DNA from: Angiostrongylus vasorum
Taxonomy: Eukaryota; Nematoda; Chromadorea; Rhabditida; Metastrongylidae
NCBI GenBank assembly: GCA_018806985.1
Contig: JADANN010000380.1
Span: 1,428,501-1,492,500 of the forward strand
Reading direction: 5' to 3'
Length of the DNA stretch: 64,000 nt
Of the stretch, positions 10,595 through 22,041 are shown one piece after another. The translations under genes were made by a program, and so were the position numbers. The notes under the pieces were generated by a model that saw only the letters and a list, made by a program, of their open reading frames with translations, did not search any database and was not told the origin of the DNA. The first letter of the stretch is position 1. Every line of letters begins with the position of its first letter.

Positions 10595-10880
10595 CCTCAT
10601 CGCGGCTAGGTTTTCTCAGGTGTTGGAGTGTGATGTAGATCGAGGAGTTACTTCACAAGAAGCCTTCCCAAGCCGAAAAGAAGTTCGACATTCACATTCT
10701 GAAATCTAGCTAAGAGCAAGCCAAAATCAGGAATCACAAACGCCCTGGCACGAAATTAGTTGCAGAGTAGCAAATCTCCCTTTGATCCACAAAGGCTGAG
10801 TACTGCCTGTCGTGATAACAACCTGAGGAAGGCTTTGGCTAGGCTGATCTCGAAACTCCAGTGATCTACGATGGCTAAAC
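10595..10880 (-). mobile_element. Repeat family 3, truncated
   Basis: Begins with GGTTTACCGCCTCATCGCGG, the reverse complement of the family's 3' end, and runs into the interior (plus-strand reading CAAATCTCCC, then TGATCCACAAAGGC). The far end beyond the GACGGCCCGTCC block is missing. Confidence 0.6.
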
Positions 10881-11059
10881 CGTCAAATTTCTAGCATCAT
10901 TACCCCGCACAGTAGGCGCTCCCTGTCTACGAAGTTGGGCGATGAGACAACCGATAAGAGGCCATCGAACTCCGGGTCGAGTAGGGACGTCATTAAAAGC
11001 GGACAAAACAAGCACGTCCGTGACATGTTATGGAGACTACTTCTTGCTGTGAACCTGCA

Positions 11060-13480
11060 ACCCAAGAATAGTCTCCTCAGACACCAAACTTTATGCTCCC
11101 TTTGAGACCGTTTGTCGCATCAGATGCCATGTGATTGCCCTGCCAGAGACGAAAAGCTTGAAGACTGCTCCGTTAGGGAAATGTAGGAGGCGTTGGCCTT
11201 GTCTTACACCAATCTACTTCTCATTAGGTTACCTCGTACAAGATTCTATCACCTCGCTTGGCCATTCTTCGTCTCAAACCTCAGCGTTTCCCATGCAAAT
11301 TCTTCTTTTGCGAAGAAAGAAAACAACTGTGGACATGAGCGTCCTCCAACAGCTGGAATCATGCGTAGATCGACCATGTTCTCGCAAATTGAAGACGGTG
11401 CTTCTTGGCACCTCAGTGATAGGTGGATCTATACCGTATACGATTATCGCCTTCTCTATGCCAACATTCGATTCAGCCATAAGCTAGGAAAGAACCGTTG
11501 TCGTTGAAGAAGAACGAAACAAGTGTGTGATAAGGATATTCTCAATGAAATCCTCTCCTCGTACTAGCAAAATATAAAGGAAAACCCGAGCAAATTCTAG
11601 AAGCTGCTTTTTGAAGGATTTAAAACTTGTGCCGAACTTGCCTCAGTTTCTCAAAGAGGAAGTTTAGGTCACATTTCCATTATTACTATAGAGTTGCTCG
11701 AAAAGAGATGAAAGCTGAAGTTTGATTCTACTGCAACACCACTGCTGAAAGTAAATGACAATTGTAGAAGATCTTTGCAAGGGAGTATACATTAATACGA
11801 GTATAAAAAGTTATTCGCAGTGACTCAGGAATAGTCTGATGATTAGAGTTAGAATTACCTCTTGGACATGTGCGACTGTAATGTCTCGCTGTGAGCCCTG
11901 ATAACCGAAGCATGGACTACCACCACATCCCACCATGAAATAGAATTGGAAATGTAAACATTCTTTACCAACGTTTACCAATCTTTTCCATTCCACAATC
12001 CCGGTAACAACTACCCGGGATAAGTCGTTCTGAAATCTGAAAAATCTGAATGTCTGACTTGCGATAGAAAGCATGGAAAGAGTCACAGCTCCAGGATTTT
12101 TCTTGTATTACAGCCGATTTCCTTCGAGCTGGAGATCACAAATTATATACACATTTTGCAACCCATACACCTTCAGAAAGAGAACATCCCAGACGACGTC
12201 GCCCTTGTCATCCTGCCTAAGAAGGGTGACCAAAGGGATTTTCGTAACTATCGTCTGATATGCTTGCTGAATGTGCTTTACAAGCTGTTCACAAAGATTA
12301 TCCTTTTGCTCATAACAGAAATCTTTGATGAGGCATAAATAGTTCAGCACGCAGGATTCCGACAAGGAGATTGCTACATGGACCACATCCAAGCCGTGTC
12401 AGCGGTAACAGAAGTTTATCGGGAACACCACCTGTCCCTAGTGGTGACTTTTGTCGGCTATGAAAAAGCGTTCGACAGCTACGAAGGGAACGCAATCCTA
12501 TCATCACTGCTGGTTGACCAAGGATGGGAAACGTCCCAAGTAAAAACTCTAGCTGATTATTGTCGTAACTGCAACACAAAAAATACATCTTGTTCGGTAA
12601 AGTGACACAATATCGCTAAGGCTGTTTACAGCAGCATTCTAAAGCGTAATGAAGTCACACGACTGCAAAAAGAAGGCCTTGCGCGTTGGTGGAAGATCCT
12701 TGAAAAATCTTTTTTTGCTGATGACATCGTCGTCTTTTCGTGGAGTACCAGTGAAATATAGAGGATGCTCAATGAGCTTTGCGATGTGGGAAAAAAAGAA
12801 TGTGCTGCGTTTAAGTAGCGCCAAGACCTAGTCCACGAAGAAATCATGATGCGAAGGTGAAGAAATCGAAGTCTATGGTTGTCTGATTACAGAGACCACC
12901 TCACAGGTGTGCGTCATGGAGAACAATATGAAGAAGGAATTAGGTAGAAGAAGCACAGCAACATGCGCTGCAATTCGGGCTTCTCAAAGAAGCTTTCTAC
13001 CAAATAGCGGACCCAAATCTTCGCGCTCAAATTTTGAACTCAGCAATCCTTCCAGTGCTTCCTTATGCAGCAGAGACGTGGGCGATAGCTCAACTGCGTC
13101 AAGAACTCTGAGCATAAATCACAGAGCATTTGAACGATGTCTTCTGAATTTTAATGAGCAATGATGTCTAGCCAGAATGCGCAGCTCAGACCTTCGAGAA
13201 CTATCCACTTTCGAGATCTAGGAGGCACAGATGAGCCGGTCATATAATAAGAAGAATAGTTGACAGCTGGACGAAAAGAATTCTTCACTGGGCTCTTAAA
13301 GAATGTAACCGTCCTTTTTGAAGACCAATCAAACAGCCGGTGGGCGCAAACGGCAGCAATTTCAGAGTTACGGAATGAGCTACACGACTGTCACCATATT
13401 AGAAGCACATCGTCGTCATGAGCGACTCTAACACGGGACAGAAACGAATGAAAAATGTGCTGAGGCTTGCATTCCAGTAA
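11060..13480 (+). mobile_element. RTE-b retrotransposon, long decayed copy (endonuclease to 3' end)
   Basis: Frame-broken translation follows a whole RTE ORF. An AP-endonuclease core is at 11,130-11,290 (CHVIALPETKSLKTA, then SYKILSPRLAILRL). The linker is at 11,530-11,700 (ILNEILSS, FKTCAELASV). RT fingers are at about 12,240 (FRNYRLICLLNVLYKLFTK), the motif A region at about 12,450 (VGYEKAFDS), and the catalytic ADD box at about 12,718 (ADDIVVFSWSTSE). The 3' tail is at 13,180-13,480. More than ten stops or shifts make it dead. It lies between the two duplication copies and its 3' end is the start of copy B. Confidence 0.8.
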
Positions 13481-13669
13481 AGACAGCCCATCCAAGTATC
13501 CAGGAAAATCATTACAGCCCACTGCTAGAAGCTTATCATGAACAGGTGTGCTCTAAGAAAGTACGTGCCGAGAGAAATAATGAAGTTATCACGAGACGAA
13601 AAAATTCGGCGGTCTCCGCTTTAAGATAGGAAGGGTTAGACATACTAATAGTAACACAGAGGAAGCATC

Positions 13670-14095
13670 TTATTTTCAGCTGTAAGGAAGGAAGGAAACG
13701 ATTTTCCACAAGTCGTCCACCGGAAAATGAACAACGGACAGCAGTGGAATGATAAGAAGAGCATTATTACACCTTCCTCAGTTCATGATGCATCCACTTA
13801 TTCTAGGTAACCAACACTGGAAGTGATTGAAAACTACAAGCAGAAAGGGCTAATCGTGGACACAAGTGATCAGATGGCGACCTGCTATCCACTGTTAGAA
13901 CAGCTAGAAAGTGGCACGTACATTTCGGCCTAATCATTGTTTAGACACATCTTTCTTGCAATACGGTATGTACAGCTGATTCTCCATGTGATCATTCATA
14001 TTTGTCTGATGAACACAGTGAGAAAATGGGAATTTTTTTCACACTTTTCCTGGTCACGGAGCAGCACGATCGAAAATTGTCTGTTGAACCTGCCA
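13670..14095 (+). pseudogene. piggyBac-type transposase remnant (copy B)
   Basis: Same blocks as copy A with further loss: the region before the W-N-D motif is shortened and the SDQMAT block is at about 13,868. The FFHVITHMC-like tail is degraded to LHVIIHICLMNTV near 13,980. No open frame longer than about 90 codons remains. Confidence 0.55.
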
Positions 14096-14164
14096 AAAAA
14101 GTAATATTACCGGCAAGAATAGTAAGCTGTATCTGAAGATTGTTGATTATAAGTAAGATATGTA

Positions 14165-14544
14165 TATGCATGAGAGCGGATAGCAAAGTGGTAGTGATGC
14201 GGATTATCACGAGGACGGAGCTGGTTCGGTGCCCCTGGGCTCATCAAGCTTCTCATCTCTTCTGGGTCAGAAAAATTGGCACCGGACTTGTCTGGGGAAA
14301 AAAATCATTCATTACAATCCAACTGCGAGCCTCTTGTCGGGCTGTCTCAGGGCTCCAGTGACAACCGACTCAACCAGCATTCTACGACGTTCACGATTAA
14401 AAGAAAATCTTCAATCATCAACCGAAGCAACACGTTAAAGTTGGAGGACATTAGTGGAAGACGAATGCGAGGAAACAAATCGAATGTGAGAAGTGCTGGG
14501 ATCCGCACAGTAGAGCTGAAGACGGGTCGTATAAAATGTGTATA

Positions 14545-14545
<1 letters not shown>
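14165..14545 (+). mobile_element. SINE2 with tRNA-like head (copy B)
   Basis: Full-length partner of 952-1,328. The A-box-like stretch here is TAGCAAAGTGG and the B-box-like stretch is GGTTCGGTGCC. The 3' end abuts (TA)n at 14,547-14,587. An ORF of about 149 codons crosses it but is repeat-derived. Confidence 0.65.

Positions 14546-14546
<1 letters not shown>

Positions 14547-14587
<41 letters not shown>
14547..14587. repeat. (TA)n microsatellite
   Basis: Pure TA run at the 3' end of the SINE2 copy, matching 1,330-1,370. Confidence 0.95.
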
Positions 14588-14589
<2 letters not shown>

Positions 14590-15349
14590 ATGCGTGTATA
14601 AATTGCAGATATCTGTAGAACAAAGAAAATGCACTAAAAAACCTCTTTGCATCGTTGATGAGATATGTAACAGGTGTATATGTGGTCCGCCATGTTTGAA
14701 CGGGACTCGTGTTGTGAAGACATGACGAGTGAAAAAATTTGCGACTCATTGGAGCGAAGCCCTTAATCCTTATCATTGTTTTCCGGCGACTTTCCAGTAG
14801 AAGGCACAATCTTCCTATTCTTCATGTGGCGTCTACCGAAGCAGTGGTGCCGAGCAGCTGCGTGCTTCATTTTGGTAAGCAGTGATTCCTGTGGATTATC
14901 TTCATTGTAACAACTGCTTGTCTTAATTGAACTCCACCGTATTCTCTACAGCCACTGGCAATCGCTTTATTCATGTGCGTTCGAGAAAGAACACCAGAGA
15001 CACAGCAAGAAAATCTGCTGGATATGTATGTGAGGAGGCATGGAAGACATCGGATATTGTGTTTATATAATTAAGGATGGAGGTGTTACATTAGTCCAGT
15101 ATTTAAGCAATTCTTGTCAGCCTTTAATGATGATTCATTTTGCAACCACACCACTATTTTGCTGTTTCACTCATCCATGTTCCAGTGAGTTTTCTTGGGT
15201 AGTTTCAACAGATTGTGGAGATGACCACCATGACATCGCTTTCTCTCAACATCAGATTCATGTCGTCGAGTTGTTCCCTTTATGAGATGTAGGAAATCAA
15301 TGGTTTTGCTTAACCAATGTCGGTGTTGTCCGCCTCCATTGTGCAAGAT
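14588..15349 (+). other. Duplicated stretch without a recognised gene (copy B)
   Basis: Matches 1,371-2,139. From about 15,075 it is nearly identical to copy A. The exon-like block seen in A has lost its GTAAGT donor here (GATATTGTGTTT instead of GATATTGTAAGT). Confidence 0.35.
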
Positions 15350-16514
15350 CCATATTGCCGCGGAGAGGAGAGAAACTCGCTAGGTTCCAAAAACAAAGTA
15401 CCGGAATCACCATGAACTGGGATTTATTCAGCTTATTAGTCGATTCTGGGGAGATGCCGTTATAGATAATATCGACGAGGAATGCGATCTACTCATTCAC
15501 CATGTCTACGCTAGTGGAACGAAAGCTGAGAGTTCGATAGTCATTAAAAAGAGTTCGGTCTCCGGAACCACTCGAGCTGATACGCCAGCTTGAAATCGCA
15601 CGAGCTATGGGCAGCCACCAATTCACGTCCGAACTTGCGAAACAATGCAGATAGAGCTGTCAAAGAAGATCTTAAAGGGAGAAGAGCAGCAGTTGTGGTC
15701 GATGCTGCAGAGGCTAGGAAAAACATTGACAGAACAAAATGAAGCTTGGCATAGCCAAGATGATTGCACTCCGACGCCCAGTCAGAACAGTTACTGCTTC
15801 CAGAAAGGCAGCTGAGGTAACCATTCACGATTACTACTCGAATCTCTTCAGTAGCCCCTACCTCATACCCTCACTTAAAGCAAAGAAAGAGGTATTTGTC
15901 GTACAAGCGGTTCTCCTTTCCGTAATCCGACATGCTATTTCTTCAACGAAGAATCCAGCTACACCATGTTCGGACTGGAATGATCTGAACGCTTGAAGAA
16001 CTTTCCGCCAGTGCTCATAAGCGCATTAGCTCGGCCCCTCAAGCGGTATCTGTCAGAATGCAAGGTTCCTTTAGAAAGGAAAACTGGCGAGGCTGTGTTA
16101 TTGTTCAGGAACGCTGATATCAGCAACTGTCGTCCAATCCACTTGATGTCTGTGGTCTATAAGCACTTCACTCGGGTCATCCTGAACAGCATTGTGAGCA
16201 ACCTGGGCTTTGAAAAGGAGCCAGTAAGGTACACCACATCCACGGGATAGCAAGACTCATAGAAGTATCGCGCGAGTGTAAGAGCTCTGTGCCTCACCTG
16301 CATGCATTTGAAGAAAGCTTTTGACTCAGTTGAGATATAAGTAGTCATGGAAGCCCTTGATAGTCAGAAAGTCCCTATTCAGTGTATGAAAAATCTCCAT
16401 GAGCTGTATAAAAGCTTTACAACCAAGATATCACCATTCTACAGCAATGTTAACATCGACGTCAACAGAGTGGTTAGACAAGGCAATGCGTTCTCGCCAA
16501 AATTATTTACCGCC

Positions 16515-16515
<1 letters not shown>
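15350..16515 (+). mobile_element. RTE-a remnant, truncated at (GT)n (copy B)
   Basis: Near-identical to A 2,140-3,065, then different. The segment 16,347-16,515 reads FTTKISPFYSN and RQGNAFSPKLFTATL, a better fit to the RTE consensus than copy A at the same place. It stops abruptly in (GT)n. The remaining RT and 3' tail are deleted. Confidence 0.8.
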
Positions 16516-16517
<2 letters not shown>

Positions 16518-16578
<61 letters not shown>

Positions 16579-16650
16579 TGTGTATGTGTGCATGTGTATG
16601 TGCTTTTTGTGTTGTGTGTGTTTATGTGTGTGAATGTCTGTATGTGTGTA

Positions 16651-16726
<76 letters not shown>
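16518..16726. repeat. Double (GT)n tract (copy B)
   Basis: Two pure GT cores (about 52 and 74 bases) separated by the same imperfect spacer as in copy A. The left core sits exactly on the junction of the 1.4 kb deletion. Confidence 0.95.
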
Positions 16727-16737
<11 letters not shown>

Positions 16738-17829
16738 GCATGTGTGTAGGCATTTGTGTATGTGTGTGTCTGTGTGAGTCTATGTGTTCGTAACCATGCG
16801 CACCCATGTGTAAAATTAGCACTTTTGCAGTAAAAATCCTCTCTATCCTTGCTTGTATGTAGCTCCTCCAAAATGTCTAAAAAGTCTGGTAAATTCGCTC
16901 CAAAAAATAATTCGGAAGAAGTAGGAATTTCAGAGAGAAGTCAGTCTGCTTAATGGACGGATCATGCGTCGCGATTGTGGATTCAGTGGAGTTCGGCAAT
17001 GAGAAGTGGGTGACTATTATGTATACAGATATGAAATAGATGTCTACTAATTGAAATTGTACTCTTTGCATCATACAGCTGCGCACTGCTTTTCTTCAAA
17101 TTCATTACTACCAGATACAGGTAGTCGCGTTAAGCTGCGTTCGAGTACTTTTTGATCGTTTGATATGAGATGAAAAAACAACAGAGAGAACAAAAAATCA
17201 TATTTTGATGCGGGAAGATGGCTCATTGCTGTGGTTTTCTGTGCAAATTGGCGTACGACCAGATATTTTATGCAAACCACAGAGTAGTACTTTCGGGTAT
17301 CCGTCACGTTCACAAGGACTGACGACAAGTATAGTACTTGCTTTGCGTGGTGACGATCATTAAGCAAACGTTCTAGAGATTCAATGAACACATAAAACAA
17401 GAATTTTTTTGAAGGAATCCTATATTTCGTGGTCACGGATGGGTTTGATACTTCCGTACAGTAAGCTTTGTTAACAATAAAGAGAGCTGAATAAATTTAA
17501 CAGATGGCGTGTACTTGTAACGCTGAGAGGTCGACGACGACGGCCTGGATTCAAGCCGATGGAAATTGGATTGCAATCGATTTTAATTCGTACTTAGTCA
17601 CGATGATCGGTGGGTTTAGTGACGATTGTACACCAACATGTTGGTTCCAAAATAATAGCTCTCTATCGAATCCTGATACAAATTTTTGCTTGACAAGGAA
17701 TATTTTGGCAACAGCAGCAAGAAAACTTGTTTAGAATCAGTGAGAAAGATGTGCAATGGAATATGGAAATTTTATTTGATCGGTTCCATTATGACGATTA
17801 ATCTCATCTACTGAAATGCTGAAGTACTA

Positions 17830-18088
17830 CTCGGTGGTTCAGGGTGTTAGTCCGTTCGTCGTGTGTTGGACTGCACACCCACAGCCAACCTCCATGATAC
17901 TTAGGTGTTTGCAAACCAATCTTGTCTGGAAGGATGGGAAGACTGACTTGTTACATCAGTAGCCATGATTATTGTCAGAACATTTCATAGGCGAAATATG
18001 CATTGAGCCATCTCTACGATGCTACAAATAAAGTGGAATGCACCGAGCATAGATCAGGGATTGGTAGACGCCAAATACATAGTCTCCC
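17830..18088 (+). mobile_element. SINE1 body (copy B)
   Basis: Partner of 5,861-6,092, with the AATCTTGTCTGG and TGCATTGAGCCATC blocks. Upstream, TCGGTGGTTCAGGG could be a remnant of a tRNA-like head. Confidence 0.55.
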
Positions 18089-19894
18089 TTTTTTTTTACC
18101 ACATAAAGAACGATTATTCTCATTTCTTGGTTTTTCGCATAGAATGGTCAAAGTATGGAAGGTTGGGAAAAATGTTTCACTGCACTATCTAGGTGCCGTA
18201 TAAAAGCTAATGTCTCTGAGAAATCTATACTTTGTTCTGATGCCAAAGGAATTGCACGTGTGAAAAGACGTCTGGTCACGAGACCTGTTTGGTAAATTGT
18301 GTGTTCTGTTGCGGTCAACAACGAAAGACGAGTACAGTTGAACTCTCTCTGTTTCATCTATTTCACATTTAACGCCATTAATTAGAGAGCAATTCGATCT
18401 GGCGTCGGTGCTGTCTCCGCACATCACTGTCACGCCTCACTGCCCTCATGTGAGGAGGTTCGACCTTTCGAACGCTGCAAAGAGCATTGCGCTTTACTAT
18501 GAGGCCGTCTATTGCTGCAATTTCTTTACTTTATGGAGGTCGTAAAGTCGTCATGATCCACTCTGACATGCTGTTACTCTTAATTCCAATGCAAAACTTC
18601 AATTCCTCGAATTTGGGAAAACCTTATTGGAAGCTAAGGTTCTACCTTACAGCCAGCCAGCCCGCAACACCTATTGGCCAATAGAAGGCGGTTGGCCATT
18701 GACAAGTGGAGAGGAGGTTATGACATTCTCTAGTTTTTCTAAATAAATACTGACATTCACTTTTAAAAGGAAATGTTCGCTAGTGGTGCGGCAGAAATTA
18801 GTAGGGACGCTGTTGCTAAAGTGCTCTGTGTGGGACTTGGTGAAGGCTACCTAAACTCGTACCTCCATCATCGCTTTCGTTAGGTGAAAAAGACAAATTG
18901 TTAAATATTGTCCGATTTGCAAGCACCCTGCTTTAAGATAGACCTTACTATTTTCGAGTTGGATCCGATGATGCTGCGAATCGCCCGTAAATGGTTTGAT
19001 TTGGATGAAGAGTGTCGACATCGAGTGATAATCGGTGACGGCCTTAATTACATGAAGAGTGCTGCTGAAAGTAGTATTAGAATGAGCTAAATCACAAAGT
19101 GTCATAACTGCTCTACTTAACCGTGCTTTACAGGCATTCAGTTCCACGTAGTGCATCTTGATGTCTGCCCAACAGATCCCAACGCCAAGTATAGTTGTCC
19201 TCTTGACGTCTTCTTCTCAGAAGACGCACTTAACGTGCTCTCAAAACTGATCAGTAAACAAGGTAGAGATAATATGTGGAACTGAGCACACATGTTTTAT
19301 ATGGCGCGCCAGTATACTGCTTATGAGTTTTTTTCAATAATTCAATTGATTCTCACATTCATTAGGAAAATTCTGCAAATCCTTTCGTTATCTATCTGCC
19401 TACTGCACGAGTATTTAAATAAGCCGTTTTCATAACAGGCCCTTAACAAATTCCATTTGAATAGTTTTTTTTGTTGGTCATGATTTCCTTTCTATCGATT
19501 CTCAATATTCACGTGCTAGGACTTTTTACAATCGCAGTGCCCGGCCGGTCTTGTACATCGAAAAGAGATTTTCCAGCTTGAAACTAGGTAACTACCAGGA
19601 CAACGGTAATTCTCGGCCTTGTTCCACTTTTGGCCGTGCTTCCTCATAGAAATGTTGAACTCGTCCTTAACTCGGTGGACCTTTCTCAGAGATGATCCTT
19701 CGCTGTGTATCGTATTCCGACACCTAGGAGCATCTCCAACGATGTGGGAACGGCACACCGCTCGCGGTCGAAGGAGGGGGAGGGACGATGCAAGCGATGT
19801 GAACAAATGTTGATCCAATCTGCTTGTATGTGCGTGTTGATATTATACGTGCCGTATACCCGTCTCCCAATTTTCTTTTGCCTGACTCGGTATC

Positions 19895-20110
19895 ACAGAT
19901 ATTGTATGGTCTCAACACTTCTTGCACTCGAACTGATTCCCCGCATCCATCATCCACTAAAGTCTTCAGATTCACTTGTGGACTCCTCTGATGCTTAAAG
20001 ATTCTTGATCTTCCTTGTCAATGTCCTTGAATGTCAGTACACCAAATTCCTCCCGAAATCCCGGGATGTACGGGCAGGGCGGTCTCTTGGTCTTCACTAC
20101 GGCCCTTGTG
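19895..20110 (-). mobile_element. SINE2-like fragment in intron (copy B)
   Basis: Partner of 8,265-8,470, same orientation and extent, about 90% alike. Confidence 0.5.
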
Positions 20111-20463
20111 GGCTGGATGAAGCTTTTCAAACAAGTATGGGGGAAATTTCCCTATTCATTAAGGTCGGGAAGCCTTGTTAGCGTGCAATAGGTGTGAAGC
20201 AAGGGCTTGCGCAAATTGAACAGCATCTCTGTGTGTATAATAAGTCAATAAATTTAAATAAAATCTATTCATTGATGATTGAAGCAGAGAAATTTTTTTC
20301 AGGTGTTGTAACTGTTAACGTAGTTAGCGTCAAGTACGATTCCGAAGTAATTGCTAAGCAGGTGAAATACTTCAACACGGTTTATTTTATTACGAATTCT
20401 ATTGCAATGAACGAAACATGCAGCTTCACTGTTTTCAAGTGTCGAATTATGCGCGAATTCTGA

Positions 20464-21350
20464 TGCAAACGCTTATAATCGACATTTCCAAAACCTACAC
20501 GAAATCTTCAAAAGCCCAATCCATGCAAAAGGATGTCGACGTTGTTGTGCATAGACTCACGTAAACGGTTGAATTTCAGGTGAAATCACATTTTTGAAAA
20601 ATTCTTCCACCAATGTGTTTTAAAACCCCGGTCCTATTCTCTTTGCATGTGGTAGGTATTTGATTGTACTCCTGCCAGATCCCTACATTCCTAATCTCAA
20701 CCTTACGCCAAATTCTCTATTGTTTTGATGTTTCTCAAACATTTGCTTCTAGGTGATGTCGTGTTCATTTACTACGAGACCTGAAGGCTTGGATGCGGTT
20801 AATCGAGAATTTGCTGGTTATTCTAGAACGGATGGACAAATTCTGCTGTAGATTGTTCGCTGTTCAAAAGATCAACAACAACTTTTGCTTCCGCTGTTAC
20901 TTCTACAGTTGGCAATTCGTAATACCAGAAAAAGTTGTTCTTGGAGCTTTTGCTGTCTTCTGTAGATGTTTTACAAAACAACTTGTTTGTATTGGTTAGT
21001 TCTTGTGGTAATGAGTTCTTTTTTTACATACCACTCGTGACTTTTTGCACGTGTTGCATCACGCGCCGTAAAGCTTGGGTGACTAGACTATTCATAACGA
21101 TGATGATGCAATAATGACGACATAACAACACCGAAACGGGTGCAAGCAGCAAGAATATAACAAGAGTGAGTAGGCGAGGTCAAGATGACGAACGAGAAGT
21201 GATTTCTGAGACAAGAGAGCAACTCTACCGTAGGATGGTGTCGTAATATAATGCGGAGTTGATACAGAATACAGTAGTAATAGTATAGGTGGATGACGCA
21301 TTACAAGACACATCTAAGATTGTAATAAAATTCAGTGTGACGAATACATT
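20464..21350. other. Duplicated 3' flank (copy B)
   Basis: Matches 8,811-9,770; the first 370 bases are nearly identical to A and the rest diverges. No gene was recognised. Confidence 0.4.
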
Positions 21351-21790
21351 AAAAGGCCTTTGTGAGGATATAATAATTTAATTTGTAATAGCACTACAGT
21401 AGGATCAACATAGAACAAGGCGCATGTAAAGCTTAAACAGCTTTAACTTATTCATGATTAATAGTACCGTGATTAGAGCAAGCTACGATAGTGCTTTTAT
21501 AAAAAGCAGCCTGGGCATGACCCTGTTTAGTGATGCAGGCCATCAGGAAGCAAGGTGCTGGTTCAAACCTTTCTCTTACGCTCTCCCTCTAATCCACGTG
21601 GGAATTTATCAGCAACGCTATGAGAGTTTCAGTCGCTGGTCCTTCGTATTGATGTGCAAGGATGGTGACTTTTATTTCAAAATCTTCTTTGCTGCGCCTC
21701 TGCTTGATATGAATACTTAAAGGAGTGTTTGCTTTAGCCATTTTATTTACTGCCTACTGTTTTTAATGGTAAGGTATATTGTGAAATATA
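21351..21790. other. Unique sequence after the duplication
   Basis: A plus-strand ORF at 21,454-21,720 (88 codons) has no recognisable domain. It contains a GGTTCAAACC stretch that resembles a Pol III B box but has no matching A box. Confidence 0.3.
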
Positions 21791-21791
21791 A

Positions 21792-22041
21792 TTCCAATGA
21801 GGCTGAGATATTTGCAAACATCCGGACCGTAAGTGTCTGCGGTGGGGGAACGAACGCCCCTTTCCAGGGAGTAACGCGTTCGCCACCACGCATGCGGGAC
21901 CTTCGTTTCGCCTGTTGCTCAGCTAGTTCTATCGATCTTTTGCCATCAGCAATCACCTGTCAACGGAATTGGTCTGGGGAGCCCAAATCGGCATTGAACC
22001 CAGTCCGGAATTTTTGCAAATATCTCAGCATTATAGAAGTT
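21792..22041. mobile_element. MITE-like element with terminal inverted repeats
   Basis: About 250 bases bounded by GCTGAGATATTTGCAAA (left) and TTTGCAAATATCTCAGC (right), perfect inverted repeats of 17 bases. Further matching bases (ATCCGGAC against GTCCGGA) lie inside. No coding capacity. Related sequences are at 25,671-25,940 and 33,105-33,255. Confidence 0.75.

Larger units (their letters stand above)
16873..20463 (+). pseudogene. METTL13-like methyltransferase, copy B (nonsense in motif I exon)
   Basis: Same exon plan as copy A: 18,770-18,883, 18,938-19,073, 19,134-19,262 and 20,303-20,463, with exon lengths 114, 136 and 129 identical to A. Motif I reads KVLCVGLGEGYLNSYL (third Gly changed to Glu) and the post-I acidic motif is FELDPMM. 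The last codon of the motif I exon is TAG (18,881-18,883) where A has AAG. YDVVHLDAC has become FHVVHLDVC. The final exon is open to TGA at 20,461 and ends CRIMREF, longer than in A. Upstream, ATG 16,873 opens MSKKSGKFAPKNNSEE, and 17,736-17,797 reads ISEKDVQWNMEILFDRF. Most likely a pseudogene, because nonsense precedes most of the SAM-binding fold. Confidence 0.7.
13250..21350 (+). repeat. Tandem segmental duplication, copy B
   Basis: Partner of copy A, in the same orientation. Relative to A it lacks about 1.4 kb of RTE-a and flank (A 3,313-4,700) and the repeat-3 insertion. It keeps about 150 bases lost from A near 5,840. The right edge is near 21,350, where A and B stop aligning. Confidence 0.85.

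Noticed and set aside
12907..13164. ORF of 85 codons after the RTE RT domain
   Set aside because: It lies in a different frame within the RTE-b RT C-terminal region; the RTE frame is the better explanation.
14276..14725. ORF of 149 codons
   Set aside because: Crosses SINE2 and the (TA)n tract; the Ile-Tyr repeat is the microsatellite.
16347..16871. Overlapping long ORFs on both strands (Cys-Val and His-Thr repeats)
   Set aside because: Produced by the double (GT)n tract; the non-repeat start is RTE-a debris.
21540..21600. Possible tRNA or SINE head (GGTTCAAACC)
   Set aside because: No A box at the proper distance and no repeat of the flanking body in this window.
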